This document shows, piece by piece, positions 26,892-39,721 of a DNA stretch of 64,000 bases. The stretch covers positions 1-64,000 of the forward strand of contig NZ_MXPU01000020.1 of the NCBI RefSeq assembly GCF_002204185.1. Reading direction: 5' to 3'. Source of the stretch: Rhizobium esperanzae (lineage in GTDB: Bacteria; Pseudomonadota; Alphaproteobacteria; Rhizobiales; Rhizobiaceae). The position numbers and the translations under genes are program-made. How positions within the stretch are numbered: position 1 is the first letter of the stretch; each line of letters opens with the position of its first letter. The notes below the pieces were generated by a model that ran no database searches, was not told the origin of the DNA, and saw nothing but the letters and a program-made list of their open reading frames with translations.

Positions 26892-27079
26892 GATCGAATG
26901 TTCCGGGGCGGGCAAATCAACGCGGACACTAGCCAGATTTCAGCGCTTGGCAATGCCGGCAAAAACGCATTGTGAAACCCGTTGCAGCTTTGCGTTCCCG
27001 GTTCACAGTGCTATAGCGCTCCTCATCAGGTCACCCACCCGGGACGCTTGTCCCCTTCAAGCTCGAACGAGGCAGATAC

Positions 27080-28291
27080 ATGAACAAGATCAAGGTCGCC
27101 AATCCCGTCGCCGATCTCGACGGCGATGAAATGACGCGCATCATCTGGCAGCTCATCAAGGATAAGCTGATCCATCCGTATCTCGACCTCGATATCGACT
27201 ATTTCGACCTCTCCGTCGAAAACCGCGACGCCACCAACGACCAGGTGACCGTCGACGCCGCCAATGCCATCAAGAAGTACGGCGTCGGCATCAAGTGCGC
27301 GACGATCACGCCGGATGAGGCCCGCGTCAAGGAATTCAACCTCAAGGAAATGTGGAAGAGCCCGAACGGCACGATCCGCAACATCCTCGGCGGCGTCATC
27401 TTCCGCGAGCCGATCATCTGCAAGAACGTGCCGCGCCTGGTTCCCGGCTGGACCCAGCCGATCGTCGTCGGCCGCCACGCCTTCGGCGACCAGTACCGCG
27501 CCACCGACTTCAAGTTCCCCGGCAAGGGCAAGCTGACGATCAAGTTCGTCGGCGAAGACGGCACCGTCATCGAGAAGGAAGTCTTCAACGCGCCGGGCGC
27601 CGGCGTCGCCATGGCCATGTACAACCTCGATGAATCGATCCGCGAATTCGCCCGCGCCTCGATGATGTACGGCCTGATGCGCAAATGGCCGGTCTACCTG
27701 TCGACCAAGAACACCATCCTCAAAGCCTATGACGGCCGCTTCAAGGACATCTTCGAGGAAGTCTACGAGACAGAATTCAAGGATCAGTTCAAGGAAGCCG
27801 GCATCACCTATGAACACCGTCTGATCGACGACATGGTCGCCTCGGCGCTCAAGTGGTCGGGCGGTTATGTCTGGGCCTGCAAGAACTATGACGGCGACGT
27901 CCAGTCTGACACGGTTGCCCAGGGCTTCGGCTCGCTCGGCCTGATGACCTCGGTGCTGCTGACGCCGGATGGCAAGACGGTGGAAGCCGAAGCCGCCCAC
28001 GGCACGGTTACCCGCCATTACCGCCAGCACCAGAAGGGCCAGGAAACCTCGACGAACTCGATCGCCTCGATCTTCGCCTGGACCCGCGGCCTCGCCCATC
28101 GCGCCAAGCTCGACGACAACGCCGAGCTTGGCCGCTTCGCTTCGACGCTCGAAAAGGTCTGCGTCGATACCGTCGAATCCGGCTTCATGACCAAGGACCT
28201 GGCGCTCTTGATCGGCCCCGACCAGCCGTGGCTGTCGACCACCGCCTTCCTCGACAAGATCGACCAGAACCTGCAGAAGGCGATGGCGTAA
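27080..28291 (+). CDS. icd: NADP-dependent isocitrate dehydrogenase
   Basis: A 403-residue TCA-cycle enzyme of the homodimeric eukaryote-like subgroup (type II), as usual in alphaproteobacteria. Seen are [14 protein letters not shown] at the N-terminus, the substrate loop [36 protein letters not shown] and the metal Asp in [11 protein letters not shown] plus the NADP loop [18 protein letters not shown] precedes the ATG and a strong terminator follows. Confidence 0.98.
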   Translation: MNKIKVANPVADLDGDEMTRIIWQLIKDKLIHPYLDLDIDYFDLSVENRDATNDQVTVDAANAIKKYGVGIKCATITPDEARVKEFNLKEMWKSPNGTIRNILGGVIFREPIICKNVPRLVPGWTQPIVVGRHAFGDQYRATDFKFPGKGKLTIKFVGEDGTVIEKEVFNAPGAGVAMAMYNLDESIREFARASMMYGLMRKWPVYLSTKNTILKAYDGRFKDIFEEVYETEFKDQFKEAGITYEHRLIDDMVASALKWSGGYVWACKNYDGDVQSDTVAQGFGSLGLMTSVLLTPDGKTVEAEAAHGTVTRHYRQHQKGQETSTNSIASIFAWTRGLAHRAKLDDNAELGRFASTLEKVCVDTVESGFMTKDLALLIGPDQPWLSTTAFLDKIDQNLQKAMA

Positions 28292-28314
28292 GCCTCCTCT
28301 TTCGGGATAGCATC

Positions 28315-28347
28315 GAAACGGCGGGGATTTCCCCGCCGTTTCATTTT
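28315..28347 (+). terminator. Intrinsic terminator of icd
   Basis: GAAACGGCGGGG, loop ATTT, CCCCGCCGTTTC then ATTTT. A long GC stem with a short T-run 24 bp after the icd stop; it overlaps the leader of the next gene, whose ribosome site GGGAG follows immediately. Confidence 0.85.
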
Positions 28348-28360
28348 GGGAGAACAGCTG

Positions 28361-28807
28361 ATGACGGCGACCGTACGCCCGCTGGAACCATCCGACCGCG
28401 CCGCTTGGGAAACCCTGTGGGAGGCGTATCAGCGCTTCTACGAAGTGGTCATCCCACCCGAAACCACCGATCTCACCTGGGGCCGCTTCCACGATCCCAG
28501 CGAACCGATGCATGCGCTCGGCGCCTTCGATGGAGACGGCCGCCTCGTCGGCATCGTCCATGCCATCTTTCACCGCTCCTGCTGGCTGCCGCAATGGACG
28601 TGCTACCTGCAGGATCTCTATGTCGAAAACAGCCAGCGCGGGCTCGGTACCGGCGCCGCGCTGATCGATGCGGTCGCCGATCTTGCCCGTCAAAACGGCG
28701 CAGGCAGGCTTTATTGGATGACGCATGAAACGAATGCCACGGCGAGGCGGCTCTACGACAAGATCGCCGAGCGCTCAGGCTTCATCCAGTACCGCAAGGC
28801 TCTTTGA
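28361..28807 (+). CDS. GNAT-family N-acetyltransferase
   Basis: A 148-residue acetyltransferase. The acetyl-CoA loop is in CYLQDLYVENSQRGLGTGAALIDAVADLA (Q/R-G-L-G-T-G), preceded by LVGIVHAIFH and followed by MTHETNATARRLYDKIAERSGFIQY, the usual N-terminal-to-C-terminal GNAT order. ATG 28361 with GGGAG upstream is better than the TTG at 28346. The acceptor substrate is unknown. Confidence 0.88.
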   Translation: MTATVRPLEPSDRAAWETLWEAYQRFYEVVIPPETTDLTWGRFHDPSEPMHALGAFDGDGRLVGIVHAIFHRSCWLPQWTCYLQDLYVENSQRGLGTGAALIDAVADLARQNGAGRLYWMTHETNATARRLYDKIAERSGFIQYRKAL

Positions 28808-28875
28808 AGATCGGGGGTTGCACAAAGACCTCCCCGCGCTATTGATTCCGAGCGACGCAACAGGAGGAGGATGTC

Positions 28876-29502
28876 ATGACCGAAGAATTGGTATTCTACA
28901 CAAACCCGATGTCGCGCGGCCGCATCGCGCGCTGGATGCTGGAGGAGATCGGCCAGCCCTACCGCACCGAACTCCTGACCTTCGGTGAAAGCATGAAGGC
29001 GCCGGAATATCTCCGTGTCAATCCGATGGGCAAGGTGCCGGCGATCCGCCATGGCAACACCGTCGTCACTGAATGCGCAGCGATCTGTGCCTATCTCGCC
29101 GAGACCTTCCCCGAAAAAGGTTTGGCCCCCAAGCAGGAAGAGCGCGCCCGCTACTACCGCTGGATGTTCTTTGCCGCCGGCCCGCTGGAATCGGCGGTGA
29201 CGATGAAGGCGCTCGGCTTCGAAATTCCAGCAGAACGCCTCCGCATGGCCGGCTGCGGCGGTTTCGGCGACGTCATGAACACGCTCGAAATGGCCGTTTC
29301 CGGCTCGACTTATGTCACCGGCGAGCGCTTCACCGCCGCCGACGTCTATGTCGGCGCGCATATCGGCTGGGGCCTCGGCTTCGGTTCCATCGAAAAACGC
29401 CAGGCGTTCGTCGATTACTTCGGCCGCGTCAGCGAGCGTGACGCCTATAAGCGCGCCAAAGCACTGGACGACGAGGCCGGCAAGACGATGCAGGCCGCCT
29501 GA
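28876..29502 (+). CDS. Glutathione S-transferase family protein
   Basis: A 208-residue two-domain GST. The thioredoxin-like N-domain starts VFYTNPMSRGRIARWMLEE, with Ser in the position that activates glutathione, and contains MGKVPAIRHGNTVVTECAAICAYLAE, the glutathione gamma-Glu loop (T/S-E-C-A). The helical C-domain holds TGERFTAADVYVGAHIGWGL, the N-capping box. A very strong GGAGGAGG precedes the ATG. Substrate unknown. Confidence 0.92.
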   Translation: MTEELVFYTNPMSRGRIARWMLEEIGQPYRTELLTFGESMKAPEYLRVNPMGKVPAIRHGNTVVTECAAICAYLAETFPEKGLAPKQEERARYYRWMFFAAGPLESAVTMKALGFEIPAERLRMAGCGGFGDVMNTLEMAVSGSTYVTGERFTAADVYVGAHIGWGLGFGSIEKRQAFVDYFGRVSERDAYKRAKALDDEAGKTMQAA

Positions 29503-29536
29503 TCGTCATCGCCGCGCCGCGCCGGGATGTCAGCCC

Positions 29537-30388
29537 TCAGGCAAGCGGCATATGGATATCCGTCATCAGCTCGGTCGGCGGCACGTCGCGTGGGTTGTTG
29601 AGATATTCCTCGAACATAACGCTGTCCTTCAACTGCCGTCCTGATTTGGGCAGCCATTCCCCATAAAGCCACTGATAAGCCGTGTGCATGTCGGCATAGG
29701 GACCTTTGTGACGCAGCACGGCATAGGTGCCGCCGTCGATCCTGCTTCGCTCGAACGGCGCTTCGGCCGACCCCGCGGAAACGCCGGTGACGCAGGCGAT
29801 CGAGCGCAGCTGTTCGGCCGGCACGATATCGGGATCGTCGAGATAGACACCGATCATCCTCATGTCGGGCCTGGCGAGGCCGCGGGCGTAAAGCGTACCG
29901 AACAATGTCTCGAAGGCTTTGCCGATCTGCATATAAGAGCCGGTATGGGCGACGCCGATCAGCTCGGTCGGCGCGATCTCACGTATGGTAACGTCGAACA
30001 TGGTTTGGGTCTTTCCGTTAGGTGAGGGTTTAAAGGCTGTGTGGCTTCCCTCTTTCCGATAACGGGCCGGCGGCATGCCGTAGACCGACTTGAAAATGCG
30101 ATTGAAGGATTGGAGATTGGGATAGCCTGATCGTTTCGCAATCTCACTAACGGCAAGCTCCGTGCCGACGATCTCGCCCGCCGCGCGATGCAACCTCAGC
30201 CGCTTGACGGTGGCCGCCAGCGTCTCGCCGTAAATCGCCCGGTAGATCCTGTGCCAGTGATAGCTCGACAGGCAGGCGATCTCAGCCAGGCGCTCCATAT
30301 CAAGCTCCTCGTCGAGGTGGTCGTGAATATAGGCAGAAACCCGTCTCAGACGGCTTTCATAGAGCGCCCATGCCGTTTCGCCATTCAT
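29537..30388 (-). CDS. AraC-family regulator with GyrI-like effector domain
   Basis: A 283-residue regulator with N-terminal AraC DNA-binding domain (two HTHs: MERLAEIACLSSYHWHRIYRAIYGE and VSEIAKRSGYPNLQSFNRIFKSVYGMPPARYR) and a C-terminal GyrI/SbmC-like small-molecule domain (ELIGVAHTGSYMQIGKAFETL to the end). This order is that of the Rob/SoxS-GyrI group, which often senses xenobiotics. ATG 30388 has GAGGT five bases upstream; an ATG at 30400 lacks one. Target genes are not evident locally. Confidence 0.9.
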   Translation of the reverse strand: MNGETAWALYESRLRRVSAYIHDHLDEELDMERLAEIACLSSYHWHRIYRAIYGETLAATVKRLRLHRAAGEIVGTELAVSEIAKRSGYPNLQSFNRIFKSVYGMPPARYRKEGSHTAFKPSPNGKTQTMFDVTIREIAPTELIGVAHTGSYMQIGKAFETLFGTLYARGLARPDMRMIGVYLDDPDIVPAEQLRSIACVTGVSAGSAEAPFERSRIDGGTYAVLRHKGPYADMHTAYQWLYGEWLPKSGRQLKDSVMFEEYLNNPRDVPPTELMTDIHMPLA

Positions 30389-30525
30389 GTCAAACCTCAT
30401 GCAAATCGATCGGCTGCAGAGAACCATATATCGATTTGACAAATCTTGCGGAATTGCTGGCTGCGGAGCGCCAATGCTACGCGGCAGGAGAAGCATCGCT
30501 ATTGCCGACTACGCTGCCTCACCTT

Positions 30526-30679
30526 CTCATTCCCGTGCCCGTCACAGGAATCCAGCCACGGCGCGTCCGCGCCGTGAATGAACCAGTATCTAAAGAAAAA
30601 CTCTGTCACGCCCAAAGACTTGGGCGCACTGGATTCATGTGACATCCCTCGGGCGAAGCCCTGAGGACACAGGAATGAG
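30526..30679. repeat. Hairpin-rich mosaic intergenic element
   Basis: Bounded by CTCATTCCCGTG (30526-30537) and its near-complement CACAGGAATGAG (30668-30679, 11 of 12 pairing). Inside lie CACGGCGCG-TC-CGCGCCGTG (30557-30576), CGCCCAA-AGAC-TTGGGCG (30609-30626) and a CCTCGGGC/GCCCTGAGG stem at about 30645-30664. This layout resembles dispersed intergenic mosaic elements of rhizobia. The rest of the 30389-30767 gap holds no convincing gene. Confidence 0.55.
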
Positions 30680-30767
30680 GGAGGTCTTGGAGAACGCCGA
30701 ATCAAGAACGTTCACCACCAAGCTAAGGCGGAAGCCGACCTTACGGCTTAGGAATGAACCGTCAAAC

Positions 30768-33422
<2,655 letters not shown>

Positions 33423-33504
33423 TCTATGCCCTTCAATGCTGCCGGAGGCAGATAATTTCAAATCCATCGGCTTTTAACGTTCACCTCCGCCACTGTCCAG
33501 CCGA

Positions 33505-33545
33505 CAAACAAAACCGGCCGCATTCTGATGAGGGAATGCGGCCGG
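33505..33545 (-). terminator. Intrinsic terminator of recA
   Basis: Read leftward: CCGGCCGCATTC, loop CCTCATCA, GAATGCGGCCGG then TTTTGTTTG. A perfect 12-bp stem with a T-rich tail, 33 bp after the recA stop. Confidence 0.9.
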
Positions 33546-33577
33546 CTGAGATATCAGAACAAGTTCAAGCGCGAAAA

Positions 33578-34666
33578 TTACATTTCCACGGCAGCATCGC
33601 CGTCATCGGCATCCGGACCGCCATTCTGAAGGAACCGGTCGGCGATCAGGCCGGCATTCTGGCGCAGCGCCAGCTCGATCTCGCGAGCGAGATCCGGATT
33701 GTCGCGCAGAAAGGTCTTGGCATTTTCGCGGCCCTGACCAAGACGCTGGCTGTTATAGGAGAACCAGGCGCCCGACTTCTCGACGATACCGGCCTTGACG
33801 CCGAGATCGACGAGTTCGCCCGTCTTCGACACGCCTTCGCCATACATGATGTCGAACTCGACCTGCTTGAAGGGAGGCGCCATCTTGTTCTTGACGACTT
33901 TGACGCGGGTCTGGTTGCCGACCACTTCTTCGCGCTCCTTGACCGAGCCAATGCGGCGGATGTCGAGGCGCACGGAGGCATAGAATTTCAGCGCATTGCC
34001 ACCGGTCGTTGTCTCAGGCGAACCGAACATGACGCCGATCTTCATGCGGATCTGGTTGATGAAGATCACCATGGTATTCGACTTCGAGATCGAGGCGGTG
34101 AGTTTGCGCAGCGCCTGGCTCATCAGACGCGCCTGCAGGCCGGGAAGGCTGTCGCCCATTTCGCCTTCGATTTCGGCGCGTGGCGTCAGTGCGGCGACCG
34201 AGTCGACGACGAGAACGTCGACGGCACCGGAGCGCACCAGCGTATCGGTGATCTCAAGCGCCTGCTCGCCGGTATCGGGCTGCGAGATCAGAAGGTTCTG
34301 GAGATCGACGCCCAGCTTGCGGGCATAGACCGGATCGAGCGCGTGTTCGGCATCGACGAAGGCGCAGATGCCGCCCTTCTTCTGCGATTCCGCGATGGTC
34401 TGCAGCGCAAGCGTCGTCTTGCCCGAGCTTTCCGGCCCGTAGATCTCGATGATGCGGCCCTTCGGCAGGCCGCCGACGCCAAGCGCGATATCGAGCCCAA
34501 GCGAACCGGTCGAAATCGTCTCGATCTCGACAACATTCTCGTTGGAACCGAGTTTCATGATCGAGCCCTTGCCGAACGACCGCTCTATCTGTGAGAGTGC
34601 CGCTTCAAGCGCCTTGCTTTTGTCCACCGATTTGTCCTCTACCAGCCGCAATGAATTCTGAGACAT
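33578..34666 (-). CDS. recA: Recombinase RecA
   Basis: A 362-residue recombinase and LexA co-protease. Walker A GPESSGKT is at residues 77-84, the Walker B strand is [24 protein letters not shown] and the DNA-binding loop L2 lies in [33 protein letters not shown] 34666 starts [24 protein letters not shown], the rhizobial N-terminus. The upstream region carries two SOS-box-like sites. The C-terminus is acidic ([11 protein letters not shown]) as expected. Confidence 0.98.
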   Translation of the reverse strand: MSQNSLRLVEDKSVDKSKALEAALSQIERSFGKGSIMKLGSNENVVEIETISTGSLGLDIALGVGGLPKGRIIEIYGPESSGKTTLALQTIAESQKKGGICAFVDAEHALDPVYARKLGVDLQNLLISQPDTGEQALEITDTLVRSGAVDVLVVDSVAALTPRAEIEGEMGDSLPGLQARLMSQALRKLTASISKSNTMVIFINQIRMKIGVMFGSPETTTGGNALKFYASVRLDIRRIGSVKEREEVVGNQTRVKVVKNKMAPPFKQVEFDIMYGEGVSKTGELVDLGVKAGIVEKSGAWFSYNSQRLGQGRENAKTFLRDNPDLAREIELALRQNAGLIADRFLQNGGPDADDGDAAVEM

Positions 34667-34713
34667 CCGATCCACCTTTAGGTTATTGAAGCCGCTCAAG
34701 CAATGTCGAGTTT

Positions 34714-34728
34714 GTACCCGATTTGTTC
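34714..34728 (-). promoter_or_regulatory. LexA (SOS) box-like site upstream of recA
   Basis: On the minus strand GAAC-AAATCGG-GTAC, one mismatch to the alphaproteobacterial SOS box GAAC-N7-GAAC, 48 bp upstream of the recA start. Position and spacing fit LexA control. Confidence 0.55.
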
Positions 34729-34781
34729 CATTCCCGCAATAGGCGTACAAACATTTGAAAGAAAAAGGCAAAACGGTCCGT

Positions 34782-34796
34782 GTTCTACATTTGTTT
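34782..34796 (+). promoter_or_regulatory. Second SOS-box-like site in the recA/pfkB intergenic region
   Basis: GTTC-TACATTT-GTTT, one mismatch to GTTC-N7-GTTC, 116 bp from the recA start and 103 bp from the divergent kinase. It may be chance or a secondary LexA site. Confidence 0.3.
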
Positions 34797-34898
34797 TATC
34801 AATGCAAAGCAACGGCTTAGACCATATAAGCCGGCTTTGTCGCAGCCAGGCGGAACGCTTCGATTCGCCCTTCGCGGGTCATGAGAGCGGGTGAGTTG

Positions 34899-35840
34899 AT
34901 GAAAAAGATTCTCGTTCTCGGCGGTGCCCATATCGACAGGCGTGGCCGCATCTCCCGCGAAACGGCGCCAGGCGCCAGCAATCCCGGCACCTGGTTCGAG
35001 GAGCCGGGCGGCGGCGGTTTCAATGCGGCGCGCAACCTTGCAAGACTGGGCTTTCACGTGACGATGATCTCGCCGCGCGGCGGCGATCCCTTCGGCGAAA
35101 TGGTCGGCGAAGCTGCCGATTTCGCCGGCATCGACGACCGCCCCTTCGTCTTCCTCGACCGCAAGACACCGAGCTACACAGCGATCATCGAGAACAACGG
35201 CGACCTCGTGATCGCCCTTGCCGACATGGATCTCTATCGGTTCTTCGTGCCGCGGCGCCTGTCCATCCGCTGGGTGCGCGAGGCCTTCGCCGCCCATGAT
35301 TTCATTCTCGTCGACGCCAATCTGCCGGAAGAGACGATCGCGGCGATTGTCGCCAAGGCGAACTCCCTGGCCAAACCCGTCGCGGCCATCGCCATCTCGC
35401 CGGCCAAGGTGGTCCGGCTGAAACCCTGCATTGGAGATATCGACTATCTGTTCCTGAACGAGGCCGAAGCCGCTGCCGTTACCGGCGTGCAGCCGGAGGA
35501 TTCGGGCGGCTGGCTGCCGCTCCTGAACGAGATCGGCATCAGAAACGCCGTCGTCACCCGCGGCCGGCGCGAGCTCGTTGCGATTTGCAAAGACCGCGCC
35601 GTGGCGCTGCAGCCGCCAATCGCCGATACCGTCGCCGATGTTACGGGCGCCGGCGATTCCCTTGCTGCCGGCACGCTCGCCGCCTTGATATCAGGCCTGC
35701 CGCTTGAGGAGGCCATTCGCCACGGCGCGGCGGCGGCAGCGCTCACGGTGCAGTCGCGGCACGCCGTCAACGAAAATCTGACGCCGGACCTCTTGAATGA
35801 GGCGCTTGCCCTTGTTCCCGAGGTCAGAATTCTACATTGA
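34899..35840 (+). CDS. psuK: PfkB-family kinase, probable pseudouridine kinase
   Basis: A 313-residue ribokinase-fold sugar/nucleoside kinase. The N-terminal signature is FEEPGGGGFNAARNLARLG and the C-terminal catalytic signature VADVTGAGDSLAAGTLAAL with the base Asp. Its partner is psuG 88 bp downstream, which indicates phosphorylation of pseudouridine to pseudouridine 5'-phosphate. The start is ATG 34899 (MKKILVLGG); an earlier ATG at 34881 lacks support. Specificity rests on the pairing. Confidence 0.85.
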   Translation: MKKILVLGGAHIDRRGRISRETAPGASNPGTWFEEPGGGGFNAARNLARLGFHVTMISPRGGDPFGEMVGEAADFAGIDDRPFVFLDRKTPSYTAIIENNGDLVIALADMDLYRFFVPRRLSIRWVREAFAAHDFILVDANLPEETIAAIVAKANSLAKPVAAIAISPAKVVRLKPCIGDIDYLFLNEAEAAAVTGVQPEDSGGWLPLLNEIGIRNAVVTRGRRELVAICKDRAVALQPPIADTVADVTGAGDSLAAGTLAALISGLPLEEAIRHGAAAAALTVQSRHAVNENLTPDLLNEALALVPEVRILH

Positions 35841-35928
35841 AGCGACTGAATTAAAGAGTTGAGCATGATGCCGTTCGAGAGCCGCCACGCTTTTCGCTAT
35901 CATGCTCTCCCGATCACAGGACAAGATC

Positions 35929-36855
35929 ATGACCAAGCCCATCTCCCCTCTTCTGCCGATCGCCTATTCGAAGGAGGTCGCCAGCGCCAAGCAGCGCGGC
36001 GCGCCGCTGGTGGCGCTGGAATCGACCATCATCACCCATGGCATGCCCTATCCCGGCAATATCGAAATGGCGCGCAGCGTCGAGACGATCATTCGCGAAC
36101 AGGGCGCGGTGCCGGCGACGATCGCGGTCATCCACGGCACGCTGCATATCGGCCTTGAAGCCGCGCAACTGGAGCAGCTTGCCAAGGCAACCGAGGTGAT
36201 GAAGGTGTCGCGCGCCGATCTTGCCTTCGCGATCGCCGAGCGCCGCACCGGCGCCACCACGGTCGCGGCGACGATGATCGCGGCGGCCCGCGCCGGCATT
36301 CGTGTCTTTGCCACAGGCGGCATCGGCGGCGTGCATCGCGGCGCCGAGGAAAGCTTCGATATATCAGCCGATCTCGAGGAGCTAGCGCGCACCGGCGTTA
36401 TCGTCGTCTGCGCCGGCGCAAAGGCGATCCTCGACATTCCGAAGACGCTGGAAGTGCTGGAAACCCGCGGCGTGCCTGTTGTCACCTATGAGAGCGAAGA
36501 ATTCCCGGCTTTCTGGTCGCGCTCATCGGGCATAGCAAGCCCGCTGTCTCTGAACAGCCCGGCCGCCATCGCCAATTTCCAGACGGTGCGCGAACAGCTC
36601 GGTATCGACGGCGGCATGCTCGTCGCCAATCCGGTGCCGGAAGCCGACGAGATCCCGCGCGAAGAGATGGAGATCTATATCGAGCGCGCGCTCGACAGTG
36701 CTGAACGCGACGAAGTGACCGGCAAGGCGGTGACGCCGTATCTGCTCTCGACGATCTTCGATCTCACGGACGGCCAGAGCCTGAAAACGAATATTGCGCT
36801 TGTCGAAAACAATGCGCGGCTGGCGGCAGAGATTGCCGTGGCGCTGGGGGAGTGA
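35929..36855 (+). CDS. psuG: Pseudouridine-5'-phosphate glycosidase
   Basis: A 308-residue C-glycosidase that splits pseudouridine 5'-phosphate into uracil and ribose 5-phosphate. Diagnostic stretches are VALESTIITHGMPYPGNIEMA, TTVAATMIAAARAGIRVFATGGIGGVHRG, the ICAGAKAILDIPKTLE-like segment VVCAGAKAILDIPKTLE and ALLVANPVPE-like MLVANPVPE. ATG 35929 has AGGAC upstream. It forms a salvage pair with the preceding kinase. Confidence 0.96.
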   Translation: MTKPISPLLPIAYSKEVASAKQRGAPLVALESTIITHGMPYPGNIEMARSVETIIREQGAVPATIAVIHGTLHIGLEAAQLEQLAKATEVMKVSRADLAFAIAERRTGATTVAATMIAAARAGIRVFATGGIGGVHRGAEESFDISADLEELARTGVIVVCAGAKAILDIPKTLEVLETRGVPVVTYESEEFPAFWSRSSGIASPLSLNSPAAIANFQTVREQLGIDGGMLVANPVPEADEIPREEMEIYIERALDSAERDEVTGKAVTPYLLSTIFDLTDGQSLKTNIALVENNARLAAEIAVALGE

Positions 36856-36906
36856 GGCCTACGGGGCTGGCCGGAACCGCCTTGCCCAGATAGGTGGTGC
36901 CGTTCC

Positions 36907-37084
36907 AGCCCCCCTCTGCCCTGCCGGGCATCTCCCCCACAGGTGGGGAGATTACAAGCTGCGAAACCTTCGGTTCACATCAACGTTTCGCCAAGCTGCA
37001 ATGGATACTTGGTTGGGGAAGCCGCTGCGCCCAGCCGATCTCCCTCCTTGTGGGGGAGATGCCCGGCAGGGCAGAGGGGGGTGC
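36907..37084. repeat. Long inverted repeat in psuG/cckA gap
   Basis: Left arm 36910-36950 (CCCCCCTCTGCCCTGCCGGG, then CATCTCCCCCAC) and right arm 37040-37082 (GTGGGGGAGATG, then CCCGGCAGGGCAGAGGGGGG) are complementary along about 35 bases and flank 90 bp. The left arm also carries a small CCCCCACAGGTGGGG hairpin. It is a typical GC-rich rhizobial intergenic palindrome. It fills most of the 265-bp convergent gap and could terminate both transcripts. Confidence 0.75.
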
Positions 37085-37120
37085 GGCACGGCACAGCGTG
37101 CCCTTCAACACTCACTTCCC

Positions 37121-39721
37121 TCACCCGTCCAGCGTCTCCTTCACGACAACAGCCAGCTGCTTCAGCGAAAACGGCTTCGGCAGGAACCCGAATTTCGCAT
37201 CCGGCGGCAGGTTGCGGGCAAAGGCGTCCTCGGCGTAGCCGGAGACGAAGATGAATTTCAGATCGGGATAGTTCTTACGCAGCTCACGCAGCAGCGTCGG
37301 GCCGTCCATTTCCGGCATGACGACGTCGGAAACGACGATGTCTACCTTGCCCTCAAGCTCTTCCATGATGCTCAGCGCCTCGACGCCCGAGCCCGCCTCG
37401 TGCACGGTGTAGCCACGCGTTTCCAGCATGCGCTTGCCGCCGCGGCGCACCGCTTCCTCGTCTTCGACGAGAAGGACGACGGCCGAGCCGGTCAGGTCCT
37501 CCGGCTGCTGCGCGGCCACCGCGGGGGCGGCTGGGACTTCATTGATCGCGTTGTCGATCGAACCCGCCTCCGCGGCAATCGCCGGCTCGGGGACGTGGCG
37601 CGGTAGGAAGACCCGGAAGGTCGTGCCTTTGCCGACTTCGGATTCCGGCTGGATGTAGCCGCCAGACTGTTTGACGATACCGTAGACCATGGCGAGACCG
37701 AGCCCGGTGCCCTTGCCGACATCCTTGGTGGTGAAGAAGGGCTCGAAAATCTTGTCCATGATCTCGGGCGCGATGCCTGTACCGGTATCGGCGACTTCGA
37801 CCAGCACCATGTCCTCGGCCGGCATGTAAGAATAGTTGAAGGCCGCGACGTCGGCAGCGGTCAGATTGCGGGTGCGCAACGTCAGCGTTCCGCCGTCGGG
37901 CATGGCGTCGCGCGCATTGACGCAGAGATTGATCAGCACCTGCTCGAATTGCGAAAGGTCCGTTTTGACGGGCCAGAGATCGCGGCCATATTGCACATCG
38001 AGCTTGACATTCGTGCCCGAGAGCAGCCGATCGACCAGCATGCGCAGGTCGCCGACGACATCGGTGAGGTTCAGCACCGAGGGCCGCATCGTCTGCTTGC
38101 GTGAGAAGGCAAGCAACTGGCGCACCAGCACCGCGGCGCGGTTGGCGTTGCGTTTGATCTCCATCAGATCGGCGAAGCTTGCATCGGAAGGACGCGCCTG
38201 CAGCAGCAGATGATCGGAAGAAAGCAGGATCGCCGTCAAGACGTTGTTGAAGTCATGCGCAATACCGCCGGCGAGCGTTCCGACAGCGTTCATCTTCTGC
38301 GTCTGCGCCATCTGCGCTTCCAGCGCCTTCTGCTCGGTCACCTCGACCGCATAGACGATCGCCGCCTCTTCTGGCGCTTCGTCGCTCTGATCGATGACGG
38401 CGTTGACATAAAAGCGGAAATAGCGCGCCTCGTCGGTCGGCGTGCGGGTATCGAGTGGCGGGATGTCACCCTGCCGGTCCTTGGCGGCCGTCAGCGCCGC
38501 GGCCAGTTGCGGTCGGTCGCTCTCCTGCACGATGGTTTCGAGATACGGCGCCTTTTCCAGGTCGTCGCGCGAGACGATGCCGGAGAACAGCTTCAGGAAC
38601 GGAGCGTTGGTGCGCAGGATGCGTCCGTCGCCGTCGACCGAGGCGATCGCCATCGGGGTATTGTTGAAGAAGCGGGTGAAGCGCATGGCCGCAGCCGAAG
38701 CGGACTGGCCGCTCTCGCTGCTCTTTCCACGCGCCAGCACGATCGTCCGGCTTTCGCCCGGCGCGCCGTCGCGCATCGAGGTGACGCTGTGGAGGATCTG
38801 CACCGGCAGACTCTGGCCGTTGGTCTTACGCAGATCGAGATCCAGCGTCACGGTTTTTTTCAGGCCGGGCTCGGCCTGCACCGACTGGATCAGCGCCAGC
38901 CCCTCGCCCGCCACCAGGTCGCCGATCGACATCGAGCCCGGCAGGAACTTGGTCAGGTCGAGACCCAGCCACTCCGCAAGCGTCGCATTCAGGTAGAAGA
39001 TCTCGCCCTTCCTGCCGGCGGAGAAGAAGCCGGCCGGCGCGTGGTCGAGATAGTCGATCGCATTCTGCAGCTCCTTGAAGAAGCGCTCCTGATCGTCGCG
39101 TTCGGCGGTGATGTCGGTGATTTGCCAGATCTGCAGCGGCTTGCCGCCATCATCCTCCGGCTGCAGCAGCCGCACCTTCAGCCGGTACCAATGCGCGCCC
39201 GAGCTGTTGCTGCCGGGCCCGACGGCGCGCAGCAGGCGGAATTCCTCCCGACCCTCCTTGCCCTCGCGCAGACCATTGACCAGCCGGTAGAGCGCCTCGT
39301 TGGATTCACGGTGCCGCGACAGCAGCGTTTCCAGCGTCTGCACTTCTGTTGCCTTGCGCGCGCCGGTCAGCGCGCCATAGGCGGCGTTGGCATAGATGAT
39401 CCGGCCCTTATCGTCGGTGATCAGCGTGCCGTCCGGGTGGCTGTTGAGGAAGGTGCGCGCCAGGCTGTCGGACTGGCGCTGCGGCATCACTTCGATGAAG
39501 CCGATAACGGAAGATACCAGGAAGAAGATGCCGACCATGGCGAGAACGCCGAGACCGCCGAGCACCATCTCGTTGTCGAGCGATCGCTTGAAGACGACAA
39601 AAGCCCCGGCGGCCGCGATCAGCACGAGCGCCAGAAGAAGAATGCGCAAAACCGTGCCAGAACGCCCCCCACGATCCACAAGCGGTGCGTTATAGTCGTC
39701 GACCTGACGCGGTTTCGTCAT
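37121..39721 (-). CDS. cckA: Hybrid sensor histidine kinase CckA
   Basis: An 866-residue cell-cycle kinase that feeds the CckA-ChpT-CtrA phosphorelay. Two membrane helices lie at about residues 26-45 and 53-79, followed by three PAS-like regions (about 95-210, 225-350, 375-475). The HisKA domain has His489 in [16 protein letters not shown], the ATPase domain ends in [20 protein letters not shown], and a C-terminal receiver has Asp799 in [17 protein letters not shown]. This is the CckA order, and the AHDFNN box is characteristic. ATG 39721 is chosen over upstream starts. A CtrA-like box is present elsewhere in the window, before the giant growth-pole gene. Confidence 0.95.
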   Translation of the reverse strand: MTKPRQVDDYNAPLVDRGGRSGTVLRILLLALVLIAAAGAFVVFKRSLDNEMVLGGLGVLAMVGIFFLVSSVIGFIEVMPQRQSDSLARTFLNSHPDGTLITDDKGRIIYANAAYGALTGARKATEVQTLETLLSRHRESNEALYRLVNGLREGKEGREEFRLLRAVGPGSNSSGAHWYRLKVRLLQPEDDGGKPLQIWQITDITAERDDQERFFKELQNAIDYLDHAPAGFFSAGRKGEIFYLNATLAEWLGLDLTKFLPGSMSIGDLVAGEGLALIQSVQAEPGLKKTVTLDLDLRKTNGQSLPVQILHSVTSMRDGAPGESRTIVLARGKSSESGQSASAAAMRFTRFFNNTPMAIASVDGDGRILRTNAPFLKLFSGIVSRDDLEKAPYLETIVQESDRPQLAAALTAAKDRQGDIPPLDTRTPTDEARYFRFYVNAVIDQSDEAPEEAAIVYAVEVTEQKALEAQMAQTQKMNAVGTLAGGIAHDFNNVLTAILLSSDHLLLQARPSDASFADLMEIKRNANRAAVLVRQLLAFSRKQTMRPSVLNLTDVVGDLRMLVDRLLSGTNVKLDVQYGRDLWPVKTDLSQFEQVLINLCVNARDAMPDGGTLTLRTRNLTAADVAAFNYSYMPAEDMVLVEVADTGTGIAPEIMDKIFEPFFTTKDVGKGTGLGLAMVYGIVKQSGGYIQPESEVGKGTTFRVFLPRHVPEPAIAAEAGSIDNAINEVPAAPAVAAQQPEDLTGSAVVLLVEDEEAVRRGGKRMLETRGYTVHEAGSGVEALSIMEELEGKVDIVVSDVVMPEMDGPTLLRELRKNYPDLKFIFVSGYAEDAFARNLPPDAKFGFLPKPFSLKQLAVVVKETLDG

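Noticed and set aside
30499-30705. Small minus-strand frame in the araC/alaS gap
   Set aside because: It is a translation of the hairpin-rich repeat element, not a gene.
36907-37084. CRISPR-like or direct repeat array
   Set aside because: Only two arms in inverted orientation with no regular spacers.
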